From: Blastococcus tunisiensis
GTDB lineage: Bacteria; Actinomycetota; Actinomycetes; Mycobacteriales; Geodermatophilaceae
Assembly (NCBI RefSeq): GCF_900112815.1
Contig: NZ_FOND01000003.1
Span: 124,001-188,000, forward strand
DNA length: 64,000 nt
Direction: 5' to 3'
A program made the translations under genes and the position numbers. Under the pieces are notes generated by a model. The model made no database searches and had not been told where the DNA came from. It saw nothing but the letters and a program-made list of their open reading frames with translations. Below are positions 54,682-64,000 of this stretch, piece by piece (positions within the stretch are counted from its first letter, which is position 1; the number at the start of each line of letters is the position of its first letter).

Positions 54682-57600
54682 GTGGCCGATTCAGACAGCA
54701 CCCCCACCGACACGAACGACGACACCGTCGCCGGACCCGCCGCGGACAGCGAGGTCACCGAGCTCCCGGCGGTGTCCGAGGACTCCTCGGTTCCGGAGGA
54801 CCCGGCCGACGACGAGACCGCGGCCGACGACGAGACCGACGCCGAGGCCGCCACCCCGAGCGAGACCGACGCCGAGGCCGCCGCCCCGAGCGAGGCCGCC
54901 GCCGAGCCGGCCGACCCGGAGCCGGAGCACGAGCTCCCGCGGTTCGCGACGGCGTTCAGCTCCCCCGAGCCCACCGCCGTGGTCGCCCGGCCGCGGCGCC
55001 GGGCCACCCGCGCGGTGATCGCGGCCGACCCCGACTCCGTCGAGGCGCCGGCCCCCGCCGCCCCCTCCATCCCCGCCTTCGTCAGCTTCGTGGCGCCCAG
55101 CGAGACCGACACCCCGCCCCCCGCGCGTCGCCGCGGACGCCGTCCCGCCGAGACGCCCGAGGTCGCCGACGCCGACGCAGGCACCGGCACCGAGGAGCCG
55201 GCGGCGACCGGCACCGAGGACACCGGTGACGGCGACAGCGGGCCCTCGCGCCCGCGCCGCAGCCGCTCCCGGCGCCGCCCGGCCGAGCAGCCGGACGCCG
55301 ACGACACCACCGGGGACGGCGACACCGAGGACTCCGACGACACCGACACCGACGAGACCGGGGACCGCGACGAGGGTGGCACCGGCAGCCGCCGGCGTCG
55401 CCGCGGCCGCCGCGGGCGTGGCCGGGGCCGCACCGGCGAGGACAACGGCGACGAGGACTCCACCGAGGACACCTCCGACGACGACGAGGACGGCGAGTCC
55501 GCCGAGGACGACGCCGCCGACACCGACACCGACTCCGACGAGTCCGAGAGCGGCTCCAGCACCCGGCGCCGCCGGCGTCGGCGCCGGCGCAGCGGTGGCG
55601 GCGGGGGCGGCGACTCCGCCGGGGACGACTCCGACGACGACGACCGGCCCGAGCGCGCCGGCCGCAACGGCCGGCTCACCAGCGACGACGACGTCCGGGG
55701 GGTCGCCGGCTCCACCCGCCTCGAGGCCAAGCGCCAGCGCCGCCGGGACGGCCGGGACACCGGGCGCCGCCGCGCACCGATCCTGACCGAGAGCGAGTTC
55801 CTGGCCCGCCGCGAGGCCGTCGACCGGAAGATGGTCATCCGCCAGCGCGGCGAGCGCACCCAGATCGCCGTCCTCGAGGACGACGTGCTCGTCGAGCACT
55901 ACGTGACCCAGGCGTCGGCGACCTCCTTCGCCGGGAACGTCTACCTCGGCCGGGTGCAGAACGTGCTGCCCAGCATGGAGGCCGCGTTCGTCGACATCGG
56001 CAAGGGGCGCAACGCCGTCCTGTACGCCGGCGAGGTCAACTGGGACGCCGCCGGCCTGTCGGGCAAGCAGCGCTCCATCGAGACCGCCATGAAGTCCGGC
56101 GACAAGGTGCTGGTGCAGGTCACCAAGGACCCGATCGGGCACAAGGGTGCCCGGCTGACCCAGCAGATCAACCTGCCGGGCCGCTTCCTGGTCTTCGTCC
56201 CCGGCGGCTCGATGACCGGGATCAGCCGCAAGCTGCCCGACACCGAGCGGCAGCGGCTCAAGGACATCCTCAAGAAGATCGTCCCCGAGGACGCCGGCGT
56301 GATCATCCGGACCGCCGCGGAGGGCGCCTCGGAGGAGGAGCTCACCCGCGACGTCAACCGGCTGACCGCGCAGTGGGACGTCATCCAGAAGAAGGCCGAG
56401 TCGACCTCCAGCGCGCCGACCCTGCTCTACGGCGAGCCCGACCTGGCGATCCGCGTCATCCGCGACGTGTTCAACGAGGACTTCAAGGACCTCGTCGTCC
56501 AGGGTGACGACGCCTGGGACACCGTCGAGGCCTACGTCGCGCACGTGTCCCCGGAGCTGACCGGCCGGCTGACCCGCTTCACCGGCGAGGGCGACGTCTT
56601 CCACGACCTGCGCATCGACGAGCAGCTGGCCAAGGCGCTCGACCGCAAGGTGTGGCTGCCCTCGGGCGGCTCGCTGGTCATCGACCGCACCGAGGCGATG
56701 ACCGTCGTCGACGTCAACACCGGCAAGTTCGTCGGCTCCGGCGGCAACCTCGAGCAGACCGTCACGCGCAACAACATGGAGGCCGCGGAGGAGATCGTCC
56801 GCCAGCTCCGGCTGCGCGACATCGGCGGCATCATCGTCATCGACTTCATCGACATGGTCCTCGAGAGCAACCGCGACCTCGTGCTGCGGCGGCTCACCGA
56901 GTGCCTGGGCCGGGACCGCACCAAGCACCAGGTCGCCGAGGTGACCTCGCTGGGCCTGGTCCAGATGACCCGCAAGCGGGTCGGCCAGGGTCTTCTCGAG
57001 GTCTTCTCCGAGCCCTGCGAGCACTGCCGCGGGCGGGGCGTGATCGTCAGCACCGACCCGGTGGACGAGAAGCGTCGCGGTGGCGGTGGCGGTGGCGGGA
57101 ACGCCGGCGGCGGCAGCGGCAACGGCGGCAGCAGCCGCCGGGACCGTTCCGGTGGCCGCGACGCCGGCAAGGACGCCGGCAAGGACACCGGCAAGGACAC
57201 CGGCAGGGAAACCGGCAAGGAAATCGGCAAGGACGCCGCCAAGGACGACGCGACGCCGGTCGACGCGCCCGGTCAGGCGCCCGCCGACGCCGTCCCCGGG
57301 GACGGTGAGGAGTCCGAGGGCTCGCGTACCGGTGGCCGCCGCAACCGGGGTCGCCGCAACCGTGGCCAGTCGGGCGAGGAGCGTGCCGCGGAGGACGCCG
57401 CCGTGCTGACCGGAGCCGAGGACGGCGCCACGGACGGGGGCGCGGCCGAGGAGCCGGCGGGCACGCCGACCGAGGCGGTCGCCGAGCAGTCGCCGGCCTC
57501 GTCGGAGCCGGCCGCAGTCGGGGGAGCCGCCGACGAGACGGCTCCGGTGCAGTCGACGGCCGGAGAGCCCGCAGCCGAGCAGCCGGCAGCCGAGGAACAG

Positions 57601-57690
57601 GGTGTCGCGGCGCCGGTGGCGGCCGAGGCCACCTCCCGTCCGCGTCGCCGCCGGGCGGCCAGCCGACCGGCGGGTCCGCCGGTCTCCTGA
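54682..57690 (+). CDS. rne: Ribonuclease E/G
   Basis: About 1,002 residues. The first 370 are disordered: Asp/Glu/Thr-rich blocks alternating with Arg-rich tracts ([14 protein letters not shown]) that bind RNA. The catalytic core has the S1 domain (GNVYLGRVQNVLPSMEAAFVD), the DNase I-like domain with the two metal-binding Asp in VDVNTGKFVG and IDFIDM, and the zinc link CEHCRGRG. The C-terminal 220 residues are Gly-, Lys/Asp- and Ala/Glu-rich with a run of GKD repeats. GTG 54682 has GAGGAG nine bases upstream; ATG 54664 overlaps that site and is less likely. Confidence 0.94.
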   Translation: MADSDSTPTDTNDDTVAGPAADSEVTELPAVSEDSSVPEDPADDETAADDETDAEAATPSETDAEAAAPSEAAAEPADPEPEHELPRFATAFSSPEPTAVVARPRRRATRAVIAADPDSVEAPAPAAPSIPAFVSFVAPSETDTPPPARRRGRRPAETPEVADADAGTGTEEPAATGTEDTGDGDSGPSRPRRSRSRRRPAEQPDADDTTGDGDTEDSDDTDTDETGDRDEGGTGSRRRRRGRRGRGRGRTGEDNGDEDSTEDTSDDDEDGESAEDDAADTDTDSDESESGSSTRRRRRRRRRSGGGGGGDSAGDDSDDDDRPERAGRNGRLTSDDDVRGVAGSTRLEAKRQRRRDGRDTGRRRAPILTESEFLARREAVDRKMVIRQRGERTQIAVLEDDVLVEHYVTQASATSFAGNVYLGRVQNVLPSMEAAFVDIGKGRNAVLYAGEVNWDAAGLSGKQRSIETAMKSGDKVLVQVTKDPIGHKGARLTQQINLPGRFLVFVPGGSMTGISRKLPDTERQRLKDILKKIVPEDAGVIIRTAAEGASEEELTRDVNRLTAQWDVIQKKAESTSSAPTLLYGEPDLAIRVIRDVFNEDFKDLVVQGDDAWDTVEAYVAHVSPELTGRLTRFTGEGDVFHDLRIDEQLAKALDRKVWLPSGGSLVIDRTEAMTVVDVNTGKFVGSGGNLEQTVTRNNMEAAEEIVRQLRLRDIGGIIVIDFIDMVLESNRDLVLRRLTECLGRDRTKHQVAEVTSLGLVQMTRKRVGQGLLEVFSEPCEHCRGRGVIVSTDPVDEKRRGGGGGGGNAGGGSGNGGSSRRDRSGGRDAGKDAGKDTGKDTGRETGKEIGKDAAKDDATPVDAPGQAPADAVPGDGEESEGSRTGGRRNRGRRNRGQSGEERAAEDAAVLTGAEDGATDGGAAEEPAGTPTEAVAEQSPASSEPAAVGGAADETAPVQSTAGEPAAEQPAAEEQGVAAPVAAEATSRPRRRRAASRPAGPPVS

Positions 57691-57885
57691 GGCGTCGCCG
57701 GGGCCGTCGGGGTCACATCGACCGGCGCGGGGGCCTCAGGTACGCTGGTCGGGTTGCACCGCCACCGCGCGGGCGCCTTCGGGTGCCGCCGGGCAGGCGT
57801 ACGCAGCCCGTCCAGCACCCGGCGATCGCTCCGGTCTGCGCGCCGGAACACAGAGCTAGCAACGAAGCGATACGAGGAGTCAGTG
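57691..57885 (+). ncRNA. Promoter and possible leader RNA of rplU-rpmA
   Basis: TCGACC (57718-57723), 17 bases and TACGCT (57741-57746) form a good promoter, leaving a leader of about 130 bases. The leader contains GGGCGCC-TTCG-GGTGCC, a UUCG-capped stem, and other GC stems, so ribosomal-protein autoregulation is possible. I cannot match it to a named leader family from the sequence alone. Confidence 0.35.
57718..57746 (+). promoter_or_regulatory. Promoter of rplU-rpmA
   Basis: -35 TCGACC, 17-base spacer, -10 TACGCT. Transcription start is expected near 57753. Confidence 0.55.
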
Positions 57886-58197
57886 GTGTACGCAGTGGTG
57901 AAGGCCGGTGGCAGCCAGCACAAGGTGGCCGTGGGCGACACGTTCACGATCAACCGCCTGCAGGGCGCTGCCGGTGACACGGTGGCCCTCCCGGCCATCC
58001 TGCTGGTCGACGGCGACACCGTCACCAGCGACGCCGCGGCCCTGGCCAAGGTGACCGTGACCGGTGAGATCCTCGAGCACGGCAAGGGCCCGAAGATCCA
58101 CATCCACAAGTTCAAGAACAAGACCGGGTACCACAAGCGGCAGGGGCACCGTCAGCCCCTGACCAGCGTCGTGGTCCGCGACATCTCGAAGGGCTGA
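57886..58197 (+). CDS. rplU: 50S ribosomal protein L21
   Basis: A 103-residue L21: [19 protein letters not shown] at the start, [18 protein letters not shown] near the end. Two GTG codons stand side by side at 57883 and 57886; the second gives the conserved start and has GAGGAG six bases upstream. Operon with rpmA. Confidence 0.97.
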   Translation: MYAVVKAGGSQHKVAVGDTFTINRLQGAAGDTVALPAILLVDGDTVTSDAAALAKVTVTGEILEHGKGPKIHIHKFKNKTGYHKRQGHRQPLTSVVVRDISKG

Positions 58198-58204
58198 CGC
58201 CGAC

Positions 58205-58462
58205 ATGGCACACAAGAAGGGCGCTTCGTCGTCCCGCAACGGTCGCGACTCGAACGCCCAGCGCCTCGGCGTGAAGCGGTTCGGTGGCCAGGTCGTCAAG
58301 GCCGGCGAGATCATCGTCCGCCAGCGCGGGACCCACTTCCACCCGGGCCTGGGTGTCGGTCGCGGTGGCGACGACACGCTGTTCGCGCTCGCGCCGGGTG
58401 CGGTCACCTTCGGCACCCGCCGGGGGCGGAAGACCGTCTCCATCTCGGCCGTCGAGGCTTGA
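58205..58462 (+). CDS. rpmA: 50S ribosomal protein L27
   Basis: An 85-residue L27 starting [21 protein letters not shown], with [17 protein letters not shown]. The N-terminus is the mature type without the Firmicutes pre-sequence. It lies seven bases after rplU. Confidence 0.97.
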   Translation: MAHKKGASSSRNGRDSNAQRLGVKRFGGQVVKAGEIIVRQRGTHFHPGLGVGRGGDDTLFALAPGAVTFGTRRGRKTVSISAVEA

Positions 58463-58534
58463 GCACGGTCCCCGCTGCCTTCGCAGGCTCGGGGAGGGCC
58501 CCGGAGCGGGGCCACACGCACGTTCACCACGCAG

Positions 58535-58568
58535 ACGAGCGCACGGGCCAGCGGGCCCGTGCGCTCGT
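58535..58568 (+). terminator. Terminator hairpin between rpmA and obgE
   Basis: ACGAGCGCACGGGCC pairs perfectly with GGCCCGTGCGCTCGT (15 bp, loop AGCG). A second GGCCCCG/CGGGGCC stem precedes it near 58497. Partial readthrough into obgE is likely. Confidence 0.65.
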
Positions 58569-58596
58569 GGCGGTTAACAGCTAGGAGGCGGCGGAC

Positions 58597-60099
58597 ATGG
58601 CCGCTTTCGTCGACCGGGTAGTCGTGCACGTCGCCGCCGGGAACGGTGGCCACGGCGTCTCCTCGGTCCATCGGGAGAAGTTCAAGCCCCTCGGCGGGCC
58701 CGACGGGGGCAACGGCGGCGACGGCGGGGACGTCGTCCTCGAGGTCGACCCCAGCGTGCACACGCTGCTGGACTTCCACCACCGGCCGCACCAGAAGGCC
58801 GGCAACGGCCGCCCCGGTGAGGGCAGCAACCGGCACGGCGGCAAGGGCGAGGACCGGGTCCTCAAGGTCCCGGCCGGCACGGTGGTCAGCACCCCCGACG
58901 GCCGGGTCATCGCCGATCTCGTCGGCGCCGGCACCCGCGTGGTGCTCGCGAAGGGCGGCAAGGGCGGCCTCGGCAACGCCGCGCTGGCCAACGCCCGGCG
59001 CAAAGCGCCCGGCTTCGCCCTGCTCGGCGAGGAGGGCGAGGCCTTCGACGCGGTCATCGAGCTCAAGAGCATCGCCGACGTCGGCCTGGTCGGCTTCCCC
59101 TCGGCGGGCAAGTCGTCGCTGGTCGCGGCCATGTCGTCGGCCCGCCCGAAGATCGCCGACTACCCCTTCACCACGCTGGTGCCCAACCTCGGCGTGATCC
59201 GCTCCGGCGACACCGTCTACACGATGGCCGACGTCCCCGGCCTCATCCCGGGCGCGTCGGCCGGCAAGGGCCTCGGGGTGCAGTTCCTCCGGCACGTCGA
59301 GCGCTGCGCCGTCCTGGTGCACGTCGTCGACATGGCCACCATGGAGCCCGGCCGTGACCCGGAGAGCGACATCGAGGCCCTCGAGCACGAACTCGCCGAA
59401 TACGGCGGGGACGAGCTCGACCTCGTGGGCCGGCTGCAGATCGCCGTCCTCAACAAGATCGACGTGCCCGACGGGCGCGAGCTGGTCGACCTGGTGCGCA
59501 CCACGCTGGAGAAGCGCGGCCTGGACGTCTACCCGGTCAGCGCCGCCACGGGAGAGGGGCTCCGGGAGTTCGGCTTCGCCCTCGCCGCCCACGTCGAGGC
59601 GCACCGCGCGAGCCTGCCCACGATGGAGCCGGCGCGCGTCACCATCACGCCGAAGGCCGTGGACGACTCGGGCTTCACCGTCGAGCGCGCGCCCGAGTGG
59701 GAGGACGGGCCCGACGACCGGGCGTTCGTCGTCCGCGGTGTCCGGCCGGAGCGCTGGGTGCGGCAGACCGACTTCAGCAACGACGAGGCCGTCGGCTTCC
59801 TCGCCGACCGGCTCAACCGGCTCGGTGTGGAGGAGCAGCTGGCCAAGGCCGGCGCCCGCGAGGGCGACGCGGTCACCATCGGCGGCGTCACCTTCGACTG
59901 GGTGCCGACGCTGCCGGCCGGGACGCTGACGGTCGAGGAGTCCGCCGGGCTCGGCGGGCGCGGCACCGACTCCCGGGTGGACGCGCCGCACCGCGTCCGG
60001 GCGCAGGAGCGGCTGGCCGCGAAGAAGGCCCGCCGCACGCCCTACGAGCTGGGCGAGGAGACCTGGACCGACACCGATCTCCCGGACGACGCCCAGTGA
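58597..60099 (+). CDS. obgE: GTPase Obg (ObgE/CgtA)
   Basis: A 500-residue ribosome-assembly GTPase. The Gly-rich Obg domain ([19 protein letters not shown]), G1 [10 protein letters not shown]3 DVPGLI, G4 NKID and the C-terminal OCT domain ([17 protein letters not shown]) are present in order. A basic and acidic tail of about 60 residues follows OCT. The ATG has TAGGAGG upstream. It associates with the 50S subunit and responds to ppGpp in other bacteria. Confidence 0.97.
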   Translation: MAAFVDRVVVHVAAGNGGHGVSSVHREKFKPLGGPDGGNGGDGGDVVLEVDPSVHTLLDFHHRPHQKAGNGRPGEGSNRHGGKGEDRVLKVPAGTVVSTPDGRVIADLVGAGTRVVLAKGGKGGLGNAALANARRKAPGFALLGEEGEAFDAVIELKSIADVGLVGFPSAGKSSLVAAMSSARPKIADYPFTTLVPNLGVIRSGDTVYTMADVPGLIPGASAGKGLGVQFLRHVERCAVLVHVVDMATMEPGRDPESDIEALEHELAEYGGDELDLVGRLQIAVLNKIDVPDGRELVDLVRTTLEKRGLDVYPVSAATGEGLREFGFALAAHVEAHRASLPTMEPARVTITPKAVDDSGFTVERAPEWEDGPDDRAFVVRGVRPERWVRQTDFSNDEAVGFLADRLNRLGVEEQLAKAGAREGDAVTIGGVTFDWVPTLPAGTLTVEESAGLGGRGTDSRVDAPHRVRAQERLAAKKARRTPYELGEETWTDTDLPDDAQ

Positions 60100-61220
60100 G
60101 CGTCGCGCGTCCGCAGATCGCCGGTGCCCGCCGCGTCGTCGTGAAGGTGGGCTCCTCGTCGCTGACCACGCTGCCCGGGGGGCTCGACCCGGCCCGGCTG
60201 TCGGCGCTGGTCGACCACCTCGGTGCGGTCCGCGCCGCCGGGCGGGAGGTCGTGCTCGTGTCCTCCGGCGCGATCGCGGCCGGCCTGGCACCGCTGCGGC
60301 TGGACGGTAGGCCGCGGGACCTGGCCACCGCGCAGGCGGCGGCGAGCGTCGGTCAGCTCCGGCTGGTGCAGACCTACGCCGATGCGTTCGCCCGGCACGA
60401 CATCACCGTCGGCCAGGTGCTGCTCACCTCCGACGACCTGACCCGGCGCAGCCACTACCGCAACGCCCAGCAGACGGTCGAGAAGCTGCTCAGCCTCGGC
60501 GTCCTGCCGGTGGTCAACGAGAACGACACCGTGGCCACCGAGGAGATCCGGTTCGGCGACAACGACCGGCTGGCGGCGCTGGTGGCGCACGTGGCCCGGG
60601 CCGACGCCCTCGTGCTGCTCTCCGACGTCGACGGCGTGTACGACGGCGACCCGCGCGTGGGCCCCGCCCAGCTGGTGGACACGGTGACCGCGCCGGCCGA
60701 TCTCGCCACCGTCGCCCTCGGCACCGCGAAGCGCAACGGGGTCGGCACCGGCGGCATGGCCACGAAGGTGGAGGCGGCCTTCATCGCCGCCCATGCCGGC
60801 GTCCCGGTCGTCGTCACCTCCACGCCCCAGGCGGCCGCGGCGCTGGCCGGGGAGCAGGTGGGCACCCTCTTCACCCCGATGGGCCGCCGCCCCAGCGCCC
60901 GGCAGTTCTGGCTCCGCTACGCCAGCCGGCCCCGCGGCCGGGTGCTGCTGGACGAGGGCGCCGTGCGGGCCGTGCGGGAGCGGCACGCCTCGCTGCTGGC
61001 CGCGGGCATCACCGGGGTGACCGGCGACTTCCTGGCCGACGACCCGGTCGAGCTGGTCGGTCCGGACGGCGTCGTCGTCGCCCGCGGGCTGGTCGCCTAC
61101 GACGCCCGGGAGATGCCCGCCCTGCTCGGCCGCAAGACCGGCGACCTGGCACCGGAGTACCGCCGCGAGGTCGTGCACCGCGACGAGATGGTCCTGATCG
61201 GGCGGCACGTCGGGCGCTGA
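60096..61220 (+). CDS. proB: Glutamate 5-kinase
   Basis: A 374-residue enzyme making gamma-glutamyl phosphate, the first step of proline synthesis. Kinase motifs [40 protein letters not shown] and [10 protein letters not shown] are present, followed by a C-terminal PUA domain ([15 protein letters not shown]). It overlaps obgE by four bases. proA is not in the window. Confidence 0.96.
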   Translation: MSVARPQIAGARRVVVKVGSSSLTTLPGGLDPARLSALVDHLGAVRAAGREVVLVSSGAIAAGLAPLRLDGRPRDLATAQAAASVGQLRLVQTYADAFARHDITVGQVLLTSDDLTRRSHYRNAQQTVEKLLSLGVLPVVNENDTVATEEIRFGDNDRLAALVAHVARADALVLLSDVDGVYDGDPRVGPAQLVDTVTAPADLATVALGTAKRNGVGTGGMATKVEAAFIAAHAGVPVVVTSTPQAAAALAGEQVGTLFTPMGRRPSARQFWLRYASRPRGRVLLDEGAVRAVRERHASLLAAGITGVTGDFLADDPVELVGPDGVVVARGLVAYDAREMPALLGRKTGDLAPEYRREVVHRDEMVLIGRHVGR

Positions 61221-61244
61221 ACGGGAGCTGAGAGACTGCTGCCC

Positions 61245-61727
61245 GTGACGATCCGCCCCATCCGCGAGCTCGGCGACCCGGTCCTGCGCACCCCCTCCGA
61301 CGAGGTCACGGCGTTCGACGGCTGGCTGGCCGCGCTCGTCCGCGACCTCCTCGACACCGTGGACCACCCCGGCCGGGCCGGGGTGGCCGCACCGCAGATC
61401 GGCGTGAACGCGCGCGTGTTCTCCTACAACGTCGACGGCGTCATCGGGCACATGGTGAACCCGGTGATCGTGGAGCGGTCCGAGGAGATCCAGGACGGCG
61501 ACGAGGGCTGCCTGTCGGTCCCGGGCATCTGGGCGCCGACGGTGCGGGCGCTGAGCTGCGTCGCCGAGGGGTTCGACGTCGACGGCAACCCGCTCCGGCT
61601 GGAGGGCGAGGGCCTCATGGCCCGGTGCCTGCAGCACGAGGTCGACCACCTCGACGGCACGGTGTTCCTCGACCGGCTCACCGGCGACGCGCGGAAGGCG
61701 GCCCTCCGCGCGCTGCGCGACCGCTGA
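61245..61727 (+). CDS. def: Peptide deformylase
   Basis: A 160-residue metalloenzyme removing the N-formyl group from nascent proteins. Motif 1 is GVAAPQIG, motif 2 EGCLSVP with the metal Cys, and motif 3 QHEVDHLDG with two metal His and the catalytic Glu. The GTG start lies 24 bases after proB. It converges with zur with no gap. Confidence 0.95.
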   Translation: MTIRPIRELGDPVLRTPSDEVTAFDGWLAALVRDLLDTVDHPGRAGVAAPQIGVNARVFSYNVDGVIGHMVNPVIVERSEEIQDGDEGCLSVPGIWAPTVRALSCVAEGFDVDGNPLRLEGEGLMARCLQHEVDHLDGTVFLDRLTGDARKAALRALRDR

Positions 61728-62144
61728 TCAGCCGCGTCGGCTGCAGTCCGTGCAGGTGCCGAACACCTCGACCTGGTGCTGGACGTCGGCGAAGCCGTGC
61801 TCGGCGGCGATCCGGGCGGCCCACCGCTCCACCGGTGGGTCGGTGACCTCCACGGTCGTGCCGCACGAGCGGCAGACCAGGTGGTGGTGGTGGACCGGGG
61901 AGCAGCGGCGGTACGCCGCCTCGCCGTCGTCGCTGCGGAGGACGTCGAGCTGGCCGTCGTCCACCAGGGCCTGCAGCGCGCGGTAGACGGTCGCCAGCCC
62001 GACCGGGTCGCCACGGTCGCGCAGGAGGGCGTGCAGGTCCTGGGCGCTGCGGAAGCCGTCGAGGTCGTCCAGGAGGGCGAGGACGGCGCTGCGCTGCCGG
62101 CTGGGACGCCGGGCGCCGGCCCCGGCCGGCTCCGGGGCGCTCAT
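61728..62144 (-). CDS. zur: Fur-family metalloregulator, probably Zur
   Basis: A 138-residue Fur-fold repressor. HTH SAQDLHALLRDRGDPVGLATVYRALQAL, the metal-site HHHHLVCRSCG and the structural zinc pair CTDC near the end are present. Location at the end of a zinc ABC transporter operon identifies it as Zur. The ATG overlaps the znuB stop by four bases, so repressor and transporter are made together. Confidence 0.92.
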   Translation of the reverse strand: MSAPEPAGAGARRPSRQRSAVLALLDDLDGFRSAQDLHALLRDRGDPVGLATVYRALQALVDDGQLDVLRSDDGEAAYRRCSPVHHHHLVCRSCGTTVEVTDPPVERWAARIAAEHGFADVQHQVEVFGTCTDCSRRG

Positions 62145-63166
62145 TCGGCACCTCGTCCCGGGGACGCCGGGGCGGCGGCCTGATCCCCGTGCTCGTCGTA
62201 GTGCACGCCCGCGCCCGTCAGGTGCGGTGCGTGCCGGTGGCCGTCGTGGTCGTAGTCGACGTGGTCGCCGTGCGGCACCGGCTCGTGCCCGCACCCCGCG
62301 CCGTGCTCGTGCGGGTGGGCGGCGTGGACGTCGCCGCGCCGGTGGTGCCGGCGGTGCGCCGTCAGGTCGCGGAGGGCCACGCCGAGGGAGACCAGCAGGA
62401 ACAGCGCGATGGCCAGCAGCACGATCGTCCCGCCGGACGGCGTGCCCGTGTAGTAGGACGCGGTCGTGCCGGAGAGGCTGACGACCAGCCCGATCGCGCA
62501 GGCGAGGTACAGCGCCTGCCGGAAACTGCGGGCGAGGAGCTGGGCGATCGCGCTGGGGACGATCATCAGCGCGCTGATCAGGAGCAGACCGACCACCCGC
62601 ATCGAGAGCACGACGGTGGCCGCGACCAGGGCGGCGAGCAGGACGTTCAGCGCGAGCACCGGCAGACCCACGGCCCGGGCGTACTCCTCGTCGTCGCTGA
62701 CCGCGTAGAGCCGCTGGCCGAGCAGCCCCACGACGGCGAGGACGAGGACGGTGATCACGGCGAAGACCGCGAGGTCGGCGGGTGCCGTGGTGGTGATCGC
62801 CCCGAACAGGTAGGCGTCGAGGTTGGTGGCCTGCCCGCGCGGGGCCAGGCTGAGCAGCACCACGCCACCGGCGATCCCGCCGTAGAACAGGACGGCCAGC
62901 GCCACGTCCCCGCTGGTCCGCCCGCGCGCCCGGATCAGCTCGATCAGGACGGCGCCGAGGACGGCGGCGACGAGAGCCGCACCGACCGGCGCGGTCGAGG
63001 TCAGCACGCCGACCGCGACACCGGTGAGGGCCACGTGCCCAAGCCCGTCGCCGAGCAGCGAGAGGCGCCGCTGGACGAGGAAGATGCCCACCGCCGGGGC
63101 GACCAGGCCGACCATCAGGGAGGCCAGCAGGGCGCGCTGCATGAAGCCGTACTCGAGCACCTCCAC
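62141..63166 (-). CDS. znuB: Zinc/manganese ABC transporter permease
   Basis: A 341-residue ABC-3 family permease with eight or so hydrophobic segments (ALLASLMVGLVAPAVGIFLV, LGHVALTGVAVGVL, VVGLLLISALMIVPSAIAQLL). The C-terminal 70 residues are cytosolic-looking and contain 16 His with Asp and Glu, a metal-binding tail rarely found on the permease itself. The GTG start lies one base after the znuC stop. Confidence 0.92.
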   Translation of the reverse strand: MEVLEYGFMQRALLASLMVGLVAPAVGIFLVQRRLSLLGDGLGHVALTGVAVGVLTSTAPVGAALVAAVLGAVLIELIRARGRTSGDVALAVLFYGGIAGGVVLLSLAPRGQATNLDAYLFGAITTTAPADLAVFAVITVLVLAVVGLLGQRLYAVSDDEEYARAVGLPVLALNVLLAALVAATVVLSMRVVGLLLISALMIVPSAIAQLLARSFRQALYLACAIGLVVSLSGTTASYYTGTPSGGTIVLLAIALFLLVSLGVALRDLTAHRRHHRRGDVHAAHPHEHGAGCGHEPVPHGDHVDYDHDGHRHAPHLTGAGVHYDEHGDQAAAPASPGRGAE

Positions 63167-63167
63167 G

Positions 63168-63980
63168 TCAGCGGCTCCCGCGCGACCCGGTCGTGACGGT
63201 CGGCTGGTCGAGCCGGTAGCCGGTGCCGGCCGGCTCGGCCGGCGGGCCGCAGTGGTCGTGCCGTCCGGGGCCGGCCGCGGCGTCGGCGCCCGCCAGCGGG
63301 CCGTCGTAGCGGATGCGCCCGTGGTCGACCACGACCGCCCGCGTCAGCACACCGGACAGCGGCCCGGTCTCGTGGGTGACCACGAGCAGGGTGGTGCCGG
63401 TGGCGGACACGCGGGCGAGGACCGCGGCCAGGGCGTCCTGGCTCGCCGCATCCACGCCGGCGGTGGGCTCGTCCATGATCAGCAGCTCGGGCTGGGCCGC
63501 CAGGGCCCGCGCCACGAGCACCCGCCGCTGCTGCCCGCCCGAGAGCGAGGCGACCGGCTCCTCCATGCGGTCGGCCAGGCCGACGGCCGCCACGGCCTCC
63601 CCGACGGCGGCGCGGTCGGCGGCGCCGAGCCGGCGGAAGAGGCCCAGCCGGGCCAGCCGTCCGACCGCCACCACCTCGCGGACGGTGGCCGGCACCGCCC
63701 CGCTGACCGTGTGCCGCTGCGGCACGTACCCGACGCGGCCGCGCTCGCGCAGCCGGCCGACCGGCGCCCCGAGCAGCTCCACCTCGCCACCGAGGACCGG
63801 TGCCAGGCCGAGCAGGCCGCGGGCGAGGGTGGTCTTGCCCGAGCCGTTGGAGCCCAGGACCGCCAGTGCCTCGCCGTAACGGACGGTCAGGTCGACGCGC
63901 GAGACGATCGGGACGTCGCCGTAGCCGATGCTGGCATCACGGAGTCGGACGGCGGTCCCGGCCGCGGGGTGCTGGCTCAT
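63168..63980 (-). CDS. znuC: Zinc/manganese ABC transporter ATP-binding protein
   Basis: A 270-residue ABC ATPase. Walker A GSNGSGKTT, Q-loop VGYVPQRH, signature LSGGQQRR, Walker B LLIMDEPT and the H-loop VVTHETG are intact. A His/Cys-containing tail (GRHDHCGPP) follows. It is upstream of znuB in the operon; a binding protein gene (znuA) would lie beyond the window end. Confidence 0.94.
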   Translation of the reverse strand: MSQHPAAGTAVRLRDASIGYGDVPIVSRVDLTVRYGEALAVLGSNGSGKTTLARGLLGLAPVLGGEVELLGAPVGRLRERGRVGYVPQRHTVSGAVPATVREVVAVGRLARLGLFRRLGAADRAAVGEAVAAVGLADRMEEPVASLSGGQQRRVLVARALAAQPELLIMDEPTAGVDAASQDALAAVLARVSATGTTLLVVTHETGPLSGVLTRAVVVDHGRIRYDGPLAGADAAAGPGRHDHCGPPAEPAGTGYRLDQPTVTTGSRGSR

Positions 63981-64000
63981 GCGCAGGACTGGCCTTCCTG

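Noticed and set aside
57880-60291. An 803-codon minus-strand frame opposite rplU, rpmA and obgE
   Set aside because: It is antisense to three universally conserved genes and has no independent start signal.

Overview
The window is very GC-rich, coding-dense DNA with many GTG starts, four-base ATGA/GTGA gene overlaps and actinobacterial -10 boxes (TANNNT). Gene content (ClpP1P2, F420-linked enzymes, SCP2-type thiolase with DUF35, AzlCD, a phenylacetate epoxidase operon, the clpX/valS/folC/ndk neighbourhood, a long actinobacterial RNase E, rplU-rpmA-obg-proB) points to an actinobacterium, most likely of the Geodermatophilaceae type (Blastococcus, Geodermatophilus, Modestobacter). That assignment is inferred from content and was not tested by search. 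No CRISPR array, phage, IS element or integrase was seen.

Region A, about 1-28,000, is an accessory acyl-CoA catabolic cluster. It holds two family III CoA-transferases, an acyl-CoA synthetase, a B12-dependent acyl-CoA mutase in two subunits, three crotonases, five MaoC hotdog hydratases (one fused to an SCP2 domain), an acyl-CoA dehydrogenase, a MmgE/PrpD protein, a hydroxyisobutyrate-type dehydrogenase, a cysteine-less SCP2-type thiolase with its DUF35 partner, two F420-type oxidoreductases, an MBL hydrolase, an alpha/beta hydrolase, a nitronate monooxygenase-like flavoprotein, an SDR, an AzlCD exporter, an MFS transporter, two FadR-type GntR regulators and one IclR regulator. The set fits activation of a branched or cyclic carboxylic acid, skeleton rearrangement and beta-oxidation or retro-aldol cleavage; the substrate cannot be read from the sequence. 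Five promoters across this region carry the same GntR-type operator (core GTCTGAC), and two carry an IclR-type palindrome, so the scattered operons look like one regulon.

Region B, 28,300-38,630, starts with a tRNA-Gly and a lipoprotein peptidase, then has the phenylacetyl-CoA epoxidase operon paaABCDE plus a FlK-like thioesterase on the minus strand. The divergent paaK-tetR pair shares a promoter region that contains a PaaR-like operator. An amidase follows. An interspersed repeat has landed in the 3' end of paaA.

Region C, 38,700-64,000, is core genome: tRNA-Pro with decayed tandem copies of its 3' end; trigger factor, clpP1, clpP2 and clpX; a DUF559 and a DUF1697 gene; an archaeal-type valS on the opposite strand; yccF; folC-DUF4233-ndk; a small XRE/membrane protein pair; the TIGR03960/TIGR03936 radical SAM pair; RNase E; rplU, rpmA, obgE and proB; peptide deformylase; and a zinc-uptake operon znuC-znuB-zur.
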